DNA of 64,000 bases from WTFY01 sp026713925 (GCA_963662355.1 OY759361.1:1612001-1676000); one strand, 5' to 3'. Shown: positions 1 to 9,279, counted from the first letter of the stretch. Numbers and translations: made by a program. Notes: generated from the letters alone by a model not told the origin.

Positions 1-1050
1 CTTCCAAGCGCGCATTCTAGCTTGAGCCAGGCTTTCTGGCCGGACATCCTGGAGGGTAACGGTCAGGCCCTTGTGTACGCACCAAGCCGCAATGTCGCCA
101 CCCATCACACCCGCGCCAATTACATGCACGTGCCTTGCAGGAGTTGACTCGTTGTTGGCAAGGCTTTTGAGTTTTTTGGACAACATGAATGTACGTATGA
201 GGTTTCTTGAAGTATCGGTCACGCTGAGTTTTGCTACAGAATTCGCTTCGTTTTGCAGCATTTGTTCTTCTGTGCCGTAATGTTTGTCCCAGTGCCGGAC
301 CATGGCATACGGAGCCGGATAATGTTCGGGCAGTGCTTTTCTGGCAATTTGCTTGCGCATTCTGGCTGCAATGACAGAGCGTGCCGGGCGACTGTTGAGC
401 AGTCTTGCAAAACTTGAGCCCCGGTGTTTTGAAGGCAGGCTCATCAGTAGCTGACGTGCCGCATTTTCCATCTGTCGCTCAGGTACGATGTGATCGATCA
501 GGCCGATATTTTTTGCACGTCGTGTATTGATACTGCGTCCTGTCAGCATCAGGTCCATGGCAATGAGCGGATTGACGTGTCGCAGGACCCGGACAGTTCC
601 CCCGTACCCTGGATGAATACCCAGCTTTACTTCGGGGAAGGAAAAACGTGTGCCCGGGTCATCCAGTGCTACCCGGTAATCACACGCCAGTGCAAGCTCC
701 AGCCCGCCCCCGATACAGAACCCGTTGATGGCAGCAACGGTAGGGCAGGGGAAACGGTCAAGCTGATCCATAATCCCTTGACCGAACCTGATTTTTTCCA
801 GCGCCTGCTGTGAGCTGGGTATTTCGGTAAATTCATTTATATCGGCTCCTGCAATGAATCCTCTGCCCTTTCCTGAAATCACAACCAGTCCTGAAGGCGG
901 TTTGTCTGCCAGCTGGTCCAGGATTTGATGGAGCTCGCCAAGAACCTTCTCAGACAAGATATTTGTGCGGCTGCCGGCAACGTCCAGCCTGAGCCAGGCC
1001 AGGTTGCTGTTGTCGTGACAGATGGTCCAGTTAAGATATTGTGTGGACAT
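1..1050 (-). CDS. fadJ: Fatty acid oxidation complex alpha subunit (enoyl-CoA hydratase / 3-hydroxyacyl-CoA dehydrogenase), 3' part outside window
   Basis: Multifunctional beta-oxidation enzyme that hydrates trans-2-enoyl-CoA and oxidises the resulting 3-hydroxyacyl-CoA. Only about 350 residues of an expected ~700 are present, because the gene runs off the left edge on the minus strand. The start ATG is the complement of 1048-1050. The crotonase fold shows GRGFIAGADINEF near residues 62-74 (oxyanion-hole region) and GGGLELALACDYR near 110. Close to the window edge the Rossmann motif HVHVIGAGVMGGDIA begins the NAD-binding dehydrogenase domain. It starts 10 bases after the stop of the thiolase gene, so the two form an operon in thiolase-first order, as in fadIJ. 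FadJ-type is inferred from that order; FadB remains possible. Confidence 0.85.
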   Translation of the reverse strand, partial: MSTQYLNWTICHDNSNLAWLRLDVAGSRTNILSEKVLGELHQILDQLADKPPSGLVVISGKGRGFIAGADINEFTEIPSSQQALEKIRFGQGIMDQLDRFPCPTVAAINGFCIGGGLELALACDYRVALDDPGTRFSFPEVKLGIHPGYGGTVRVLRHVNPLIAMDLMLTGRSINTRRAKNIGLIDHIVPERQMENAARQLLMSLPSKHRGSSFARLLNSRPARSVIAARMRKQIARKALPEHYPAPYAMVRHWDKHYGTEEQMLQNEANSVAKLSVTDTSRNLIRTFMLSKKLKSLANNESTPARHVHVIGAGVMGGDIAAWCVHKGLTVTLQDVRPESLAQARMRAWK

Positions 1051-1060
1051 GGGATTCAGC

Positions 1061-2347
1061 TCACTGAAGACTTTCCACAAGCATGGCGCCGCCTTGACCA
1101 CCGCCGATGCAAAGCGTGGCCACACCCAGTTTTGCATGGTTGCGCCGCAGCACTTTCAGGAGATGGTGCACGATTCGTGCGCCACTGGCACCCACTGGAT
1201 GGCCGATGCTGATCGCACCTCCGTCTACATTGAGTCGTTCATGAGGGATTTCTCCGAAGGCCTTGTCCAGGCCTAGCTCGGTCTGGCAGTACTTGTCATC
1301 CTTGCATGCTGCCATACAGGCCAGCACCTGCGCAGCAAAGGCCTCGTTGAGCTCCCAGTAATCAATGTCCGCAATACTCATGTTCAGCTTGAACAGCATG
1401 GCCGCGGTAGCGTGTACGGGACCAAGCCCCATTTGTGCCGGATCCAGTGCTGCCCAGTCAGACGCTATAATGCGTCCAATAGGTGACAGGTTGTGTTTTT
1501 TGACTGCAGCTTCGCTCGCCAGGATCACCCAGGCTGCACCGTCTGTGATTTGTGCGCTGTTGCCTGCTGTGACACTGCCAAATTTTTTGTCAAACACAGG
1601 TTTCAGACGTGCCAGCTTGTCAAGACTTGAATCTGGTCTCGCTCCGTCGTCTTGGCTGTAAAAATTTCCTTTGCTGTCATAGATCGTTTCAATTTCTTCC
1701 AGGTATTTGCTTTTTTGTGCATGCATAAGACGTTGATGGCTTGTTACAGCATAGTTGTCCATCTCGGCCCTGGTGATCCCGAATCGATGCACAAGGTTTT
1801 CGGCAGTCTGTCCCATGGACAGGCCGATTACGGGGTCAGCCAAGCCTTTGAGCAAGCCAATGACCGGAACAAAGAAACCGGGTCTGAGTTTTACCAGGGT
1901 GTGGATTTTTTGCCATGCGGATTTTGAACGGTTCATATCTGCCAGCCAGTCCACCATATGACGGTTGTACAGTACCGGTGAATGACTCATGGCTTCGGTT
2001 CCCCCAGCCAGGACCAGGTTCGAGCGCCCAAGCAGCAGGTCTGTGAATGCAGAATCAATTGCCTGCATTCCCGATGCACAATTCCGTTGTACGCTCCAGG
2101 CAGGGACCCTGTGGCCACAGCCCAGGCGCAAGGCGATGATGCGTGCGATATTTGCTTCATCAGCACCGGGTGCTACTGCGCCTACGACCACCTCATCCAG
2201 ATCTTCCGGCCCGAAGGGTTGGCGCAAAAGCAGAGGCTGGGCAGCGCTGACCGCCAGATCAGATGCCCGGAACGGACCTGGGCGTCCCTGCGACTTTAGG
2301 AATGGCGAGCGGCAGCCATCGATGATGTAGACTGTGGGCTTAGTCAT
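1061..2347 (-). CDS. fadI: Acetyl-CoA acyltransferase (3-ketoacyl-CoA thiolase, beta subunit)
   Basis: Thiolytic enzyme of beta-oxidation that cleaves 3-ketoacyl-CoA with CoA to acetyl-CoA and a shortened acyl-CoA. The protein has 428 residues, close to FadI-type thiolases. Motifs seen are WSVQRNCASGMQAID around the nucleophilic Cys near residue 90, GGTEAMSHSPV, WELNEAFAAQ with the conserved Asn-Glu-Ala-Phe, GHPVGASGARI with the catalytic His, and CIGGGQGGA with the second Cys near the C-terminus. It lies immediately upstream of the alpha-subunit gene on the same strand, so the products probably form the alpha/beta oxidation complex. FadI is preferred over FadA for gene order and length, but the two cannot be separated firmly by eye. 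Confidence 0.87.
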   Translation of the reverse strand: MTKPTVYIIDGCRSPFLKSQGRPGPFRASDLAVSAAQPLLLRQPFGPEDLDEVVVGAVAPGADEANIARIIALRLGCGHRVPAWSVQRNCASGMQAIDSAFTDLLLGRSNLVLAGGTEAMSHSPVLYNRHMVDWLADMNRSKSAWQKIHTLVKLRPGFFVPVIGLLKGLADPVIGLSMGQTAENLVHRFGITRAEMDNYAVTSHQRLMHAQKSKYLEEIETIYDSKGNFYSQDDGARPDSSLDKLARLKPVFDKKFGSVTAGNSAQITDGAAWVILASEAAVKKHNLSPIGRIIASDWAALDPAQMGLGPVHATAAMLFKLNMSIADIDYWELNEAFAAQVLACMAACKDDKYCQTELGLDKAFGEIPHERLNVDGGAISIGHPVGASGARIVHHLLKVLRRNHAKLGVATLCIGGGQGGAMLVESLQ

Positions 2348-2383
2348 GCGGTACGTGCCAGAAGGCTTTTCGAGGGGGGCTGA

Positions 2384-3517
2384 TTATACATTTTTGCAGG
2401 TCAAGTCGAGTGCGTGGTCAATATCATCCCGGCGTGTGTAAAAATGGGGCGAGAACCGTATACCTCCACACCGATGTGCACACAGCACGCCTGAATTCAG
2501 CAGATATCTGAACACCTCACCGTTGTCGACACCAGGTCGCTGCAGGGTAAGAATGCCGGAACGTCTGGACAGGTCCATATCACTGACCACTTTAAGACCG
2601 TTTTCCTTACATTTCTCAAATAGATAAGAAATATTTGAAGATATCATCTCATATATGGTTCTGATTCCGGTCTCAAGAAGCAGTCGCAGGCTCGCATGCA
2701 TTGCATGGATGCCCAGATTATTCAGGCTGCCACACTCGAAACGCCGTGAATCCACAGCGGGCTGCCACTCAAGGGCCTCATAGTCGCTTGCATTCTTCAG
2801 CATGTGCCATCCGAACTGGTTGAGGTACAACTGGTCACGCACCTCAGGATTGCAGTAAAACAGGCCGATTCCTTCCGGCCCCAGCAGCCATTTGTGGCTA
2901 TCCGCTATGACAAAATCGGCAGGGGTCTGGGTCAAGTCAAAAGGCATCGCTCCCAGCAATTGTATGGCATCCACGCAGAGCAGAATCTTTCGGGCTTGGC
3001 AAAACTCGCTGATTCTGGCGAGGTCCATGCGCAGGCCAGTGTCATACTGAACAGCGCTTACGGAAATCAGGCGTGTAGCGTTGTCCACTTGCTTGAACAG
3101 GGCGTCTTCAGGTGTTGGTGTCTGGGTCAGGTCTGCACATCTCGCTTCAACGCCAAATCGCTTGTGCAATGATTGCCAAAGGATCCGGTTGGAAGGGAAC
3201 TCCTGTTGCGCGAACACGATGTTTTCATGCGCCCGCCAAGGGATCCCGTAAGCTACCATCGAAAGGCCCTCGGACGTATTTTTGATCAGGGCTATGTCGT
3301 TGGAATTTTTTGCGTGGATCAGTTGTTGACATGCCTGGCGCAATCTGGATTCTGTTTTCTTCCACTTTGAAATATATTCAGTGCCGTGAGTAGTATTTTC
3401 GCTGGCAAATGCTGCTACAGCCTTTGCAGTGCATGCAGGCCATGGGGCAACCCCGGCATGGTTAAGGTGTATAAGCCCGGGTCGATGCGGGAATTCATGT
3501 GCCCAATTGCGCTGCAT
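2384..3517 (-). CDS. Class V aminotransferase family protein (PLP-dependent, cysteine desulfurase-like fold)
   Basis: 377-residue PLP enzyme of fold type I, class V. The N-terminal LNHAGVAPWP matches the LN(N/H)AG opening of the family. DAIQLLGAMPFDL supplies the PLP-interacting Asp, and ADSHKWLLGPEGIGLFY contains the Schiff-base Lys in the SHKW(L)LGP context. GSLNNLGI and GIRFSPHFYTRRDDID match the C-terminal substrate-side motifs. No obvious active-site Cys loop like that of IscS or SufS was found, so a specific desulfurase assignment is not supported; kynureninase-like or isopenicillin-epimerase-like relatives are possible. It is divergent from bioA with only about 40 bases between starts, so the promoters must be packed together. 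No clear ribosome binding site precedes the ATG. Confidence 0.75.
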   Translation of the reverse strand: MQRNWAHEFPHRPGLIHLNHAGVAPWPACTAKAVAAFASENTTHGTEYISKWKKTESRLRQACQQLIHAKNSNDIALIKNTSEGLSMVAYGIPWRAHENIVFAQQEFPSNRILWQSLHKRFGVEARCADLTQTPTPEDALFKQVDNATRLISVSAVQYDTGLRMDLARISEFCQARKILLCVDAIQLLGAMPFDLTQTPADFVIADSHKWLLGPEGIGLFYCNPEVRDQLYLNQFGWHMLKNASDYEALEWQPAVDSRRFECGSLNNLGIHAMHASLRLLLETGIRTIYEMISSNISYLFEKCKENGLKVVSDMDLSRRSGILTLQRPGVDNGEVFRYLLNSGVLCAHRCGGIRFSPHFYTRRDDIDHALDLTCKNV

Positions 3518-3558
3518 GCGTTAGAGTAGCATGAAATAAATATTCTCTATAAGTTGCA

Positions 3559-4914
3559 ATGACCACCCGTTCCTCAGATTTAAGACGAAGAGACTTGGCC
3601 TCGATCTGGCACCCGTCCACACAGATGAAGGATCATGAATTCCTCCCTGTCCTTCCCATCAAGAGTGCAAAAGGTGTTTGGTTGGAAGATTTTGATAGCA
3701 ATCGTTATCTTGATGCAATCAGTTCTTGGTGGGTCAATGTATTTGGCCACTGCAACGAGAGGATCAACCTGGCTGTTCACCAGCAACTTGAACGAATCGA
3801 ACATGTAATGCTTGCCGGGTGTTCACACGAGCCGGTCATCCGTTTGTCTGAGCAACTTATCGAAATAACCCCTGCGCCATTGACAAAATGCTTTTATGCA
3901 GACAACGGCTCCTCTGCCATTGAAGTTGCAATAAAAATGAGCTTTCACTACTGGCAAAACATAGGTGAGAAACAAAAGAACCGGTTTGTAAATCTCAGTA
4001 ACTCCTATCATGGCGAGACGATCGGTGCATTGTCCATGGGAGATGTGCCGTTATTCAGGCAAGTCTATGAGCCACTGCTGCTCGATACCATCACTGCACC
4101 GAGCCCGGACAGTTTTAATCGAGAACCTGGAGAGACTGCGTCTGATTACGCCAGACGCATGTTTTCGCACATGGAAGAGATTCTGCGAAACCATCATAAA
4201 GAGGTGTGTGCGGTAATTGTAGAACCTCTGGTTCAATGTGCAGGGGGGATGCGTATGTATGCTCCAGAGTACCTGAGCCTGTTACGCAAGTCCTGTGATG
4301 CTTACGGCGTACATCTTATTGCAGATGAAATTGCTGTAGGATTTGGTCGTACGGGCACGATGTTTGCCTGTGAGCAGGCCGGAATTGCTCCTGATTTCAT
4401 GTGCCTGTCCAAGGCGCTGACCGGCGGTTACCTGCCTTTGTCAGTAGTGCTGACTACGGATCAAATTTACGACGCGTTTTATGGTGAATATGCGAGTCTA
4501 AATGCATTTTTGCATTCGCATAGCTATACAGGAAATGCGCTTGGTTGTGCGGCGGGACTTGCTACACTCGATATTTTCAGGGAAGACGATGTGATCATGG
4601 CCAACCGGGAACTGAGTCAGGAATTTTCCAGGCAGTCTGCAAGGTTTGCCGGCCATCCGAATGTGGGTGATGTCAGGCAATGCGGGATGATAACGGCCAT
4701 TGAACTGGTAAAGGACAAAGCTACAAAGGAGCCTTTCCCCTGGCAGGAGAGACGAGGTCTGAAGGTATATCAATATGGTTTGGAAAACGGAGTCCTGCTC
4801 AGGCCTTTGGGCAATGTGATATATTTCATGCCACCTTATGTGATCACTGCAGAGGAAATCCGAATGATGGTCGATGTAGCCGAACGTGGAATTGAGCACG
4901 CCGTGAAAAGCTAG
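3559..4914 (+). CDS. bioA: Adenosylmethionine-8-amino-7-oxononanoate aminotransferase
   Basis: Transfers the amino group of S-adenosylmethionine to 8-amino-7-oxononanoate (KAPA) to give diaminopelargonate (DAPA) in biotin synthesis. The 451-residue length is slightly above the usual ~430. Diagnostic motifs are the N-terminal IWHPSTQMKDHE, the BioA-specific AISSWWVNVFGHCNERI, the PLP phosphate-binding YADNGSSAIEVAIKM, LSNSYHGETIGALSMGD, LIADEIAVGFGRTGTMFACE and CLSKALTGGYLPLSVV with the Schiff-base Lys. No other bio genes are in the window, so bioA is separated from a bioBFHCD cluster here. It is transcribed divergently from the class V aminotransferase gene. Confidence 0.95.
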   Translation: MTTRSSDLRRRDLASIWHPSTQMKDHEFLPVLPIKSAKGVWLEDFDSNRYLDAISSWWVNVFGHCNERINLAVHQQLERIEHVMLAGCSHEPVIRLSEQLIEITPAPLTKCFYADNGSSAIEVAIKMSFHYWQNIGEKQKNRFVNLSNSYHGETIGALSMGDVPLFRQVYEPLLLDTITAPSPDSFNREPGETASDYARRMFSHMEEILRNHHKEVCAVIVEPLVQCAGGMRMYAPEYLSLLRKSCDAYGVHLIADEIAVGFGRTGTMFACEQAGIAPDFMCLSKALTGGYLPLSVVLTTDQIYDAFYGEYASLNAFLHSHSYTGNALGCAAGLATLDIFREDDVIMANRELSQEFSRQSARFAGHPNVGDVRQCGMITAIELVKDKATKEPFPWQERRGLKVYQYGLENGVLLRPLGNVIYFMPPYVITAEEIRMMVDVAERGIEHAVKS

Positions 4915-4990
4915 GCGTTCAAGACCACATTCATCTAGGAAACACCTTTGATGCTGGGTAAAGATTTGCGCCAAGGAGACTTCGAACATC

Positions 4991-5935
4991 ATGAGACAAT
5001 CACTGCATAATGTGAGCACCATGAAAAAATTTGCTTTTCTGGCAGTTCTGTACTTCACCTTGATGGCGCCCGTACAGGCTGAACGTTATCGGCTGGCCTC
5101 AGAAGCGGAATCAATTGTCGGACAATTGACCATTGTCAGCACCCGGCATGAGGATACCTTTTTGGATCTGGCCCGAAAGTTCGAACTTGGTTTCCAGGAC
5201 CTGGTCCTTGCCAATCCTGCTATAGACCCGTGGTTGCTAGGTGAAGGTACGCAGGTGCTACTCCCTACGCAATACATTTTGCCAGGCCAGAAACGGGATG
5301 GCCTAGTGCTGAACTTGGCTGAAATGCGCTTGTACTACTATCCGGAAAATTCACAGGGTGCGCCTCGATACGTGTACACCTATCCGATCAGCATCGGACG
5401 ACAGGGTTGGGACACGCCGCAAGCTAGAACGCGCGTCATTAGGAAAAAGGAAAATCCGACCTGGTATCCACCGGAGTCCATCCGCAGTGAATATGAACAG
5501 AAAGGAAAAGTTCTGGAAGAAGCTGTCCCCCCTGGTCCCGATAATCCATTAGGCAAGTTTGCCTTGTATACGGCCCTGCCAGGATATGTAATCCATGGTA
5601 CGAATGAGCCCAGAGGAATCGGGATGAAGGTAACGCATGGGTGTATACGGTTACATCCCGATGATATAGAAGACCTTTTTAGCCGGGTCTCGGTTGACAC
5701 GCCAGTCACCATTATCAACCAGCCTTATAAGCTTGCCTGGCATCAGGACAGGCTATACGCAGAGATGCATCCTTACGGTGGGGATGAAACCGGTTCGTAT
5801 GATTTGACCCGGTTTGTGCGCGCAATTATACGTGTTACTGAAAGCAGCCAGGACTATAAAGTTAACTGGGAAGAGGTCAACCGGCTGGCGGAGCGCAAGT
5901 CCGGCCTGCCGACGGTTGTCGGTGTACGACGATAG
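4991..5935 (+). CDS. L,D-transpeptidase with LysM domain (ErfK/YbiS/YcfS-type)
   Basis: Periplasmic YkuD-family transpeptidase that either makes 3-3 peptidoglycan cross-links or attaches Lpp-type lipoprotein to the wall. The 314-residue protein has a signal peptide (hydrophobic FAFLAVLYFTLMAPVQA, residues ~14-30), a LysM-like segment (DTFLDLARKFELGFQDLVLANPAID, given here only by its position, residues ~55-79) and the catalytic domain at about 103-245. Active-site residues are visible as H202 in YVIHGTNEP and H216/C218 in THGCIRL. An AAGGAG precedes the first ATG by about 12 bases; a second ATG ten codons later would give a more typical signal peptide. The adjacent convergent gene encodes a Lpp-like lipoprotein ending in Lys, a likely substrate, so a lipoprotein-anchoring role is inferred. 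Confidence 0.9.
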   Translation: MRQSLHNVSTMKKFAFLAVLYFTLMAPVQAERYRLASEAESIVGQLTIVSTRHEDTFLDLARKFELGFQDLVLANPAIDPWLLGEGTQVLLPTQYILPGQKRDGLVLNLAEMRLYYYPENSQGAPRYVYTYPISIGRQGWDTPQARTRVIRKKENPTWYPPESIRSEYEQKGKVLEEAVPPGPDNPLGKFALYTALPGYVIHGTNEPRGIGMKVTHGCIRLHPDDIEDLFSRVSVDTPVTIINQPYKLAWHQDRLYAEMHPYGGDETGSYDLTRFVRAIIRVTESSQDYKVNWEEVNRLAERKSGLPTVVGVRR

Positions 5936-5980
5936 CTGATTCGCTGGCTTTTCCGAACCAACAGCTGTCTTAAGAAGTAT

Positions 5981-6006
5981 GAAAGGGCTCGCGTGCGAGC
6001 CCTTTC
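5981..6006. terminator. Perfect hairpin between convergent L,D-transpeptidase and lipoprotein genes
   Basis: GAAAGGGCTCGC is followed after two bases by its exact reverse complement GCGAGCCCTTTC, a 12-bp GC-rich stem. It lies 45 bases after the transpeptidase stop and 17 bases after the lipoprotein stop on the other strand, as expected for a bidirectional intrinsic terminator. The T-tracts are weak on both sides, so efficiency is uncertain. Confidence 0.75.
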
Positions 6007-6022
6007 TGTCATACAGCTTTGG

Positions 6023-6352
6023 TTACTTTGACTTCATAGAGTCATGAAACATGCGATTCATGCGGCGAGAGTTTGCATCGCAGCAGGCTATGGCATCATA
6101 CGCAGATTGCAGGGCTTCATCTGCAGTCTCCTGGGCAGAACCTGCAGCCGTTTGAGCTGTAAATGCCATGTCCTTGGCGGTCGCAGCATCGTAAGCAGCT
6201 GTATTTGCAGTGCGCATTGCCTCTTCGGCTACAGCGCGCAATTCTGCGATAGGATCAGGTGGGGGTTCAGGCGCAGGTGTGACTTGGCATCCTGTGGTGA
6301 AACCAACTGCTAAAGCGAAGGCTGCAGGATAAAGAAGTTTCTTTGCTAGCAT
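6023..6352 (-). CDS. Lpp/OprI-like outer membrane lipoprotein
   Basis: Small alanine-rich lipoprotein of about 109 residues. The start at 6352 is chosen because GGAG (complement of 6361-6364) lies 8 bases upstream; an upstream in-frame ATG at 6388 would add 12 residues in front of the signal peptide. The signal peptide LLYPAAFALAVGFTTGC ends in Cys22, the predicted lipidated residue, although the -3 position (Thr) is less typical of a lipobox. After a short Pro-rich linker comes a helical Ala/Glu/Thr repeat region and the C-terminus NRMFHDSMKSK. Pseudomonas OprI and E. coli Lpp also end in RM...K, where the terminal Lys is joined to peptidoglycan. The neighbouring convergent L,D-transpeptidase is the likely anchoring enzyme. 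Function is inferred from architecture. Confidence 0.8.
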   Translation of the reverse strand: MLAKKLLYPAAFALAVGFTTGCQVTPAPEPPPDPIAELRAVAEEAMRTANTAAYDAATAKDMAFTAQTAAGSAQETADEALQSAYDAIACCDANSRRMNRMFHDSMKSK

Positions 6353-7085
6353 ATTTTTGACTCCGAAATTATTAAAATTGATCTTCACGATCTGCTGTTA
6401 CTAGACGTATGCCACAACACTCAGTATCTCCCTGTTGAGGGTCACAAGATCATTCAAGGCCCCTGCTGCAGCAAGACAGACGGATGTATTGTAAGGAAAA
6501 ACGTTATAATTACCAAGTAATAAATTATGAATCCGAAGTGAAATTCTGTCTGCAAAATAAATGGATTGACTGACTACGGCCATTCAGGGTCAGGGAAATG
6601 AACTCAGTGAGCATTTGGCCGTCATCGGGATGGGCCAGAATATACCACTTTGAGATGCAACACGGGACACAGTAATACCATGGGAATTTGCCGTGTAGTC
6701 AATTTCTGATCGTATTGGCTGGTCTGTCTGCTGAAAACTGCCTAAACATGATCCATGCCAATGAACTCAGGCTGGGTATCTGGTTTTGCGTCAAGCTGGA
6801 AGCAGTCATGGTCTAACTGAAGATATTGCTGTTAAGGCTGTGATTTGGTTGTATGATTTGCACATTGAACTTATGAATCAAGTACCATATTCGCTCAGCA
6901 CACATCGATGTTGTAACGCTATGATCCAACAAAGACGCAAGTGCGTGCTTCGGGGCAGAGTTCTGGATATTGTCAAGTTCCGACAAAGTGGACAGTGTGC
7001 CATCACAAGCCGCTTGTTCGATCGTATGCAACTTCAATGTCTCCGAAAAAGTTTAAGCATCCCCCTAGAACCAACTTTCCAGTAA
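6353..7085. other. 730-base non-coding stretch between lipoprotein and cfa
   Basis: No open frame here has convincing coding character. The segment must carry the lipoprotein promoter (leftward) and the cfa promoter (rightward). It is locally AT-rich around 6490-6540. I see no RNA gene, repeat or mobile element. A stop codon lies directly before the cfa start. Confidence 0.5.
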
Positions 7086-8207
7086 TTGACAGGCGTGAAA
7101 TCATTCCGTGTAAAAGCACAACATTTGTTGGCAGCAGCAAATATAGAAATCGATGGCAAGCGTGAATGGGACATACAAGTTCACGACGACCGGTTATTTC
7201 AGCGTGTATTTGCCAAAGGTCCTTTGGGGCTTGGTGAATCGTACATGGATGAATGGTGGGATGTGGATTCCCTGGACCAGTTTTTTTATAAGATCTTGTC
7301 GGCCAATCTCGACTCTAAAGTCAGGGACCCAAGGATAATTTTGCTCGTCCTGCAATCAAAGCTGTTCAATTTGCAAAGCATGCAACGCGCATTCCAGGTG
7401 GGCCAGGTACATTACGATACAGGCAATGACCTGTTTGAGTTGATGCTCGACAAGCGCCTGACGTACACCTGCGGGTACTGGAAAAAAGCTGCAGACCTTG
7501 ACCATGCCCAGGAAGACAAGCTGGATTTGGTGTGTCGCAAGATTGGACTGAGTGCCGGTCAGCGAATTCTGGATATCGGCTGTGGATGGGGCAGTTTTTT
7601 GAAATTTGCGGCTGAACATTATGGGGCTGAATCTGTGGGGGTCACAATTTCCAAGGAACAGGCCGAATTTGCAAGCCAAAGCTGTGGGGGACTACCGGTC
7701 GAAATCAGGCTTCAGGACTATCGTCAACTTAATGAAAAATTTGATCACATCATTTCACTGGGTATGTTTGAACATGTGGGCCCCAAGAACTATAGGAAAT
7801 ACATGCAGGTGGCCTCACGCTGCCTGAAGGAAGAGGGAATGTTCCTGTTGCAGACAATTGGGGCACCGAAGACTCGCCATTCGCCCAACCCATGGATTAA
7901 CAAATATATTTTCCCGAATGGTCTGCTTCCGTCTATGAGAGACATCAGTTCAGCTGTGGAGAAGTATTTCATATTGGAGGATTTCCATAATTTTGGGGCT
8001 GACTATGACAAGACATTGATGGCTTGGTTTCATAACTTTGATTCCAACTGGGAAAAGCTCAGCAGAAAATACGGCACGCGTTTTTATCGGATGTGGAAGT
8101 ATTACCTGTTGAGTTGTGCAGGGGCTTTCCGGGCCCGGGACATTCAATTGTGGCAATTGGTGTTCAGCAGAAATGGGGTTTCTGGCGGCTATACCCCGGT
8201 TACCTGA
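7086..8207 (+). CDS. cfa: Cyclopropane-fatty-acyl-phospholipid synthase
   Basis: Transfers a methylene group from S-adenosylmethionine to cis double bonds of membrane phospholipid acyl chains. The 373-residue protein aligns along its length with E. coli Cfa: GPLGLGESYMDEWWD, QVGQVHYDTGNDLFELMLD, the SAM-binding ILDIGCGWGSFLKF, SLGMFEHVGPKNYRKYM, NPWINKYIFPNGLLPS, HNFGADYDKTLMAWFHNF and CAGAFRARDIQLWQLVFSR. An in-frame stop sits directly upstream, so the start must be TTG at 7086 or GTG at 7095. Compared with E. coli Cfa about 14 N-terminal residues are absent, but all catalytic motifs remain. The permease gene follows 22 bases later and may be co-transcribed. Confidence 0.95.
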   Translation: MTGVKSFRVKAQHLLAAANIEIDGKREWDIQVHDDRLFQRVFAKGPLGLGESYMDEWWDVDSLDQFFYKILSANLDSKVRDPRIILLVLQSKLFNLQSMQRAFQVGQVHYDTGNDLFELMLDKRLTYTCGYWKKAADLDHAQEDKLDLVCRKIGLSAGQRILDIGCGWGSFLKFAAEHYGAESVGVTISKEQAEFASQSCGGLPVEIRLQDYRQLNEKFDHIISLGMFEHVGPKNYRKYMQVASRCLKEEGMFLLQTIGAPKTRHSPNPWINKYIFPNGLLPSMRDISSAVEKYFILEDFHNFGADYDKTLMAWFHNFDSNWEKLSRKYGTRFYRMWKYYLLSCAGAFRARDIQLWQLVFSRNGVSGGYTPVT

Positions 8208-8229
8208 TTAACCTCGATTTCGGCTCATC

Positions 8230-9267
8230 ATGGAAATATCATCTAAGCCGGTAGGTTTGCCAATATTGATTACCTTGGCGGCGTTTGTGGTCGTGGTGGC
8301 AGGTGTGCGCGCCGCAGAGGCAGTAGTCGTTCCGTTCCTTTTGTCTGTTTTCATTGCAATCATCAGCGCTCCAGCCCTGCAGTGGCTGGAAATCAAACGG
8401 GTACCCCGCTGGTTAGCCATGTTCATCGTATTAGGCGGAATAATTGTGGTATTCACGCTGCTATCGATCCTGATTGGCTCTTCCGTCAAAGGCTTCTCCG
8501 AGGACCTGCCGTACTATCAGCAGCGCCTGTCCGGTCTGCTCGCGCAGTTCAATGCGTGGGTGGGCCTGCATGGTGGCAGTGTCTCGACAGACACCATGAT
8601 CAGCTATATAAACCCGGGTGCAGCCATGCAGCTGGTTGCTGATATGCTGAATGGGCTGGGTTCTGTTTTCGGAAACATATTTCTGATTCTGTTAACGGTT
8701 GTGTTCATATTGTTCGAGGCTTCATCCGTGCCACGAAAATTGCGGGCTGGGTTGCCCAATGCAGATAAATCACTTGGTGTATTCTCAGCGATAGCCAACA
8801 ATGTCAACCGTTACCTGGCGATCAAGACGATTACCAGTCTTGCTACCGGCAGTGCAGTAGCCCTTGCCCTGGCTGTTATCGGTGTAGACTATCCGCTGCT
8901 TTGGGGAATTATTGCGTTTCTGTTCAATTACATTCCCAGTATAGGTTCCTTTATTGCGGCAGTTCCTGCAATATTGCTGGCACTCATTCAGTTGGGTGCA
9001 GGTGCAGCTTTCATTGCCACTGCAGTATACGTTGTCATCAATGTTCTGATTGGCAATGTGGCTGAACCAAAATTGATGGGGCGCCAGGTCGGGCTGTCGA
9101 CACTGGTGGTATTTTTATCAATGGTCTTTTGGGGATGGGTTTTTGGGCCAGTTGGCATGTTTTTGTCTGTGCCGTTGACCATGACGGCCAAGCTTGCCCT
9201 GGAGAGTGGCCCTAGGACAAGGTGGCTTGCTGTCTTGCTGGGCAACGATGCAGCACTGCACAAATAG
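8230..9267 (+). CDS. AI-2E family transporter (PerM/YdiK-type permease)
   Basis: Integral inner-membrane protein of 345 residues with about seven or eight hydrophobic segments. Two lie at the N-terminus (LITLAAFVVVVAGV and a following pair with VPFLLSVFIAIISAPAL). A central soluble loop around residues 95-135 is followed by paired helices including FGNIFLILLTVVFILFE. The C-terminal half carries the family's GIIAFLFNYIPSIGSFIAAVPA and GRQVGLSTLVVFLSMVFWGWVFGPVGMFLSVPL patterns. Some members export autoinducer-2 and others are Na+/H+ antiporter-like, so the substrate is not predicted. It sits between cfa and PPK2 with short gaps on the same strand, suggesting a stress-related transcription unit. 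Confidence 0.88.
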   Translation: MEISSKPVGLPILITLAAFVVVVAGVRAAEAVVVPFLLSVFIAIISAPALQWLEIKRVPRWLAMFIVLGGIIVVFTLLSILIGSSVKGFSEDLPYYQQRLSGLLAQFNAWVGLHGGSVSTDTMISYINPGAAMQLVADMLNGLGSVFGNIFLILLTVVFILFEASSVPRKLRAGLPNADKSLGVFSAIANNVNRYLAIKTITSLATGSAVALALAVIGVDYPLLWGIIAFLFNYIPSIGSFIAAVPAILLALIQLGAGAAFIATAVYVVINVLIGNVAEPKLMGRQVGLSTLVVFLSMVFWGWVFGPVGMFLSVPLTMTAKLALESGPRTRWLAVLLGNDAALHK

Positions 9268-9279
9268 AGAGGTTTAGCT

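Noticed and set aside
6401..7085. Short open frames between the lipoprotein and cfa
   Set aside because: No domains, poor coding character, no ribosome binding sites; treated as non-coding.
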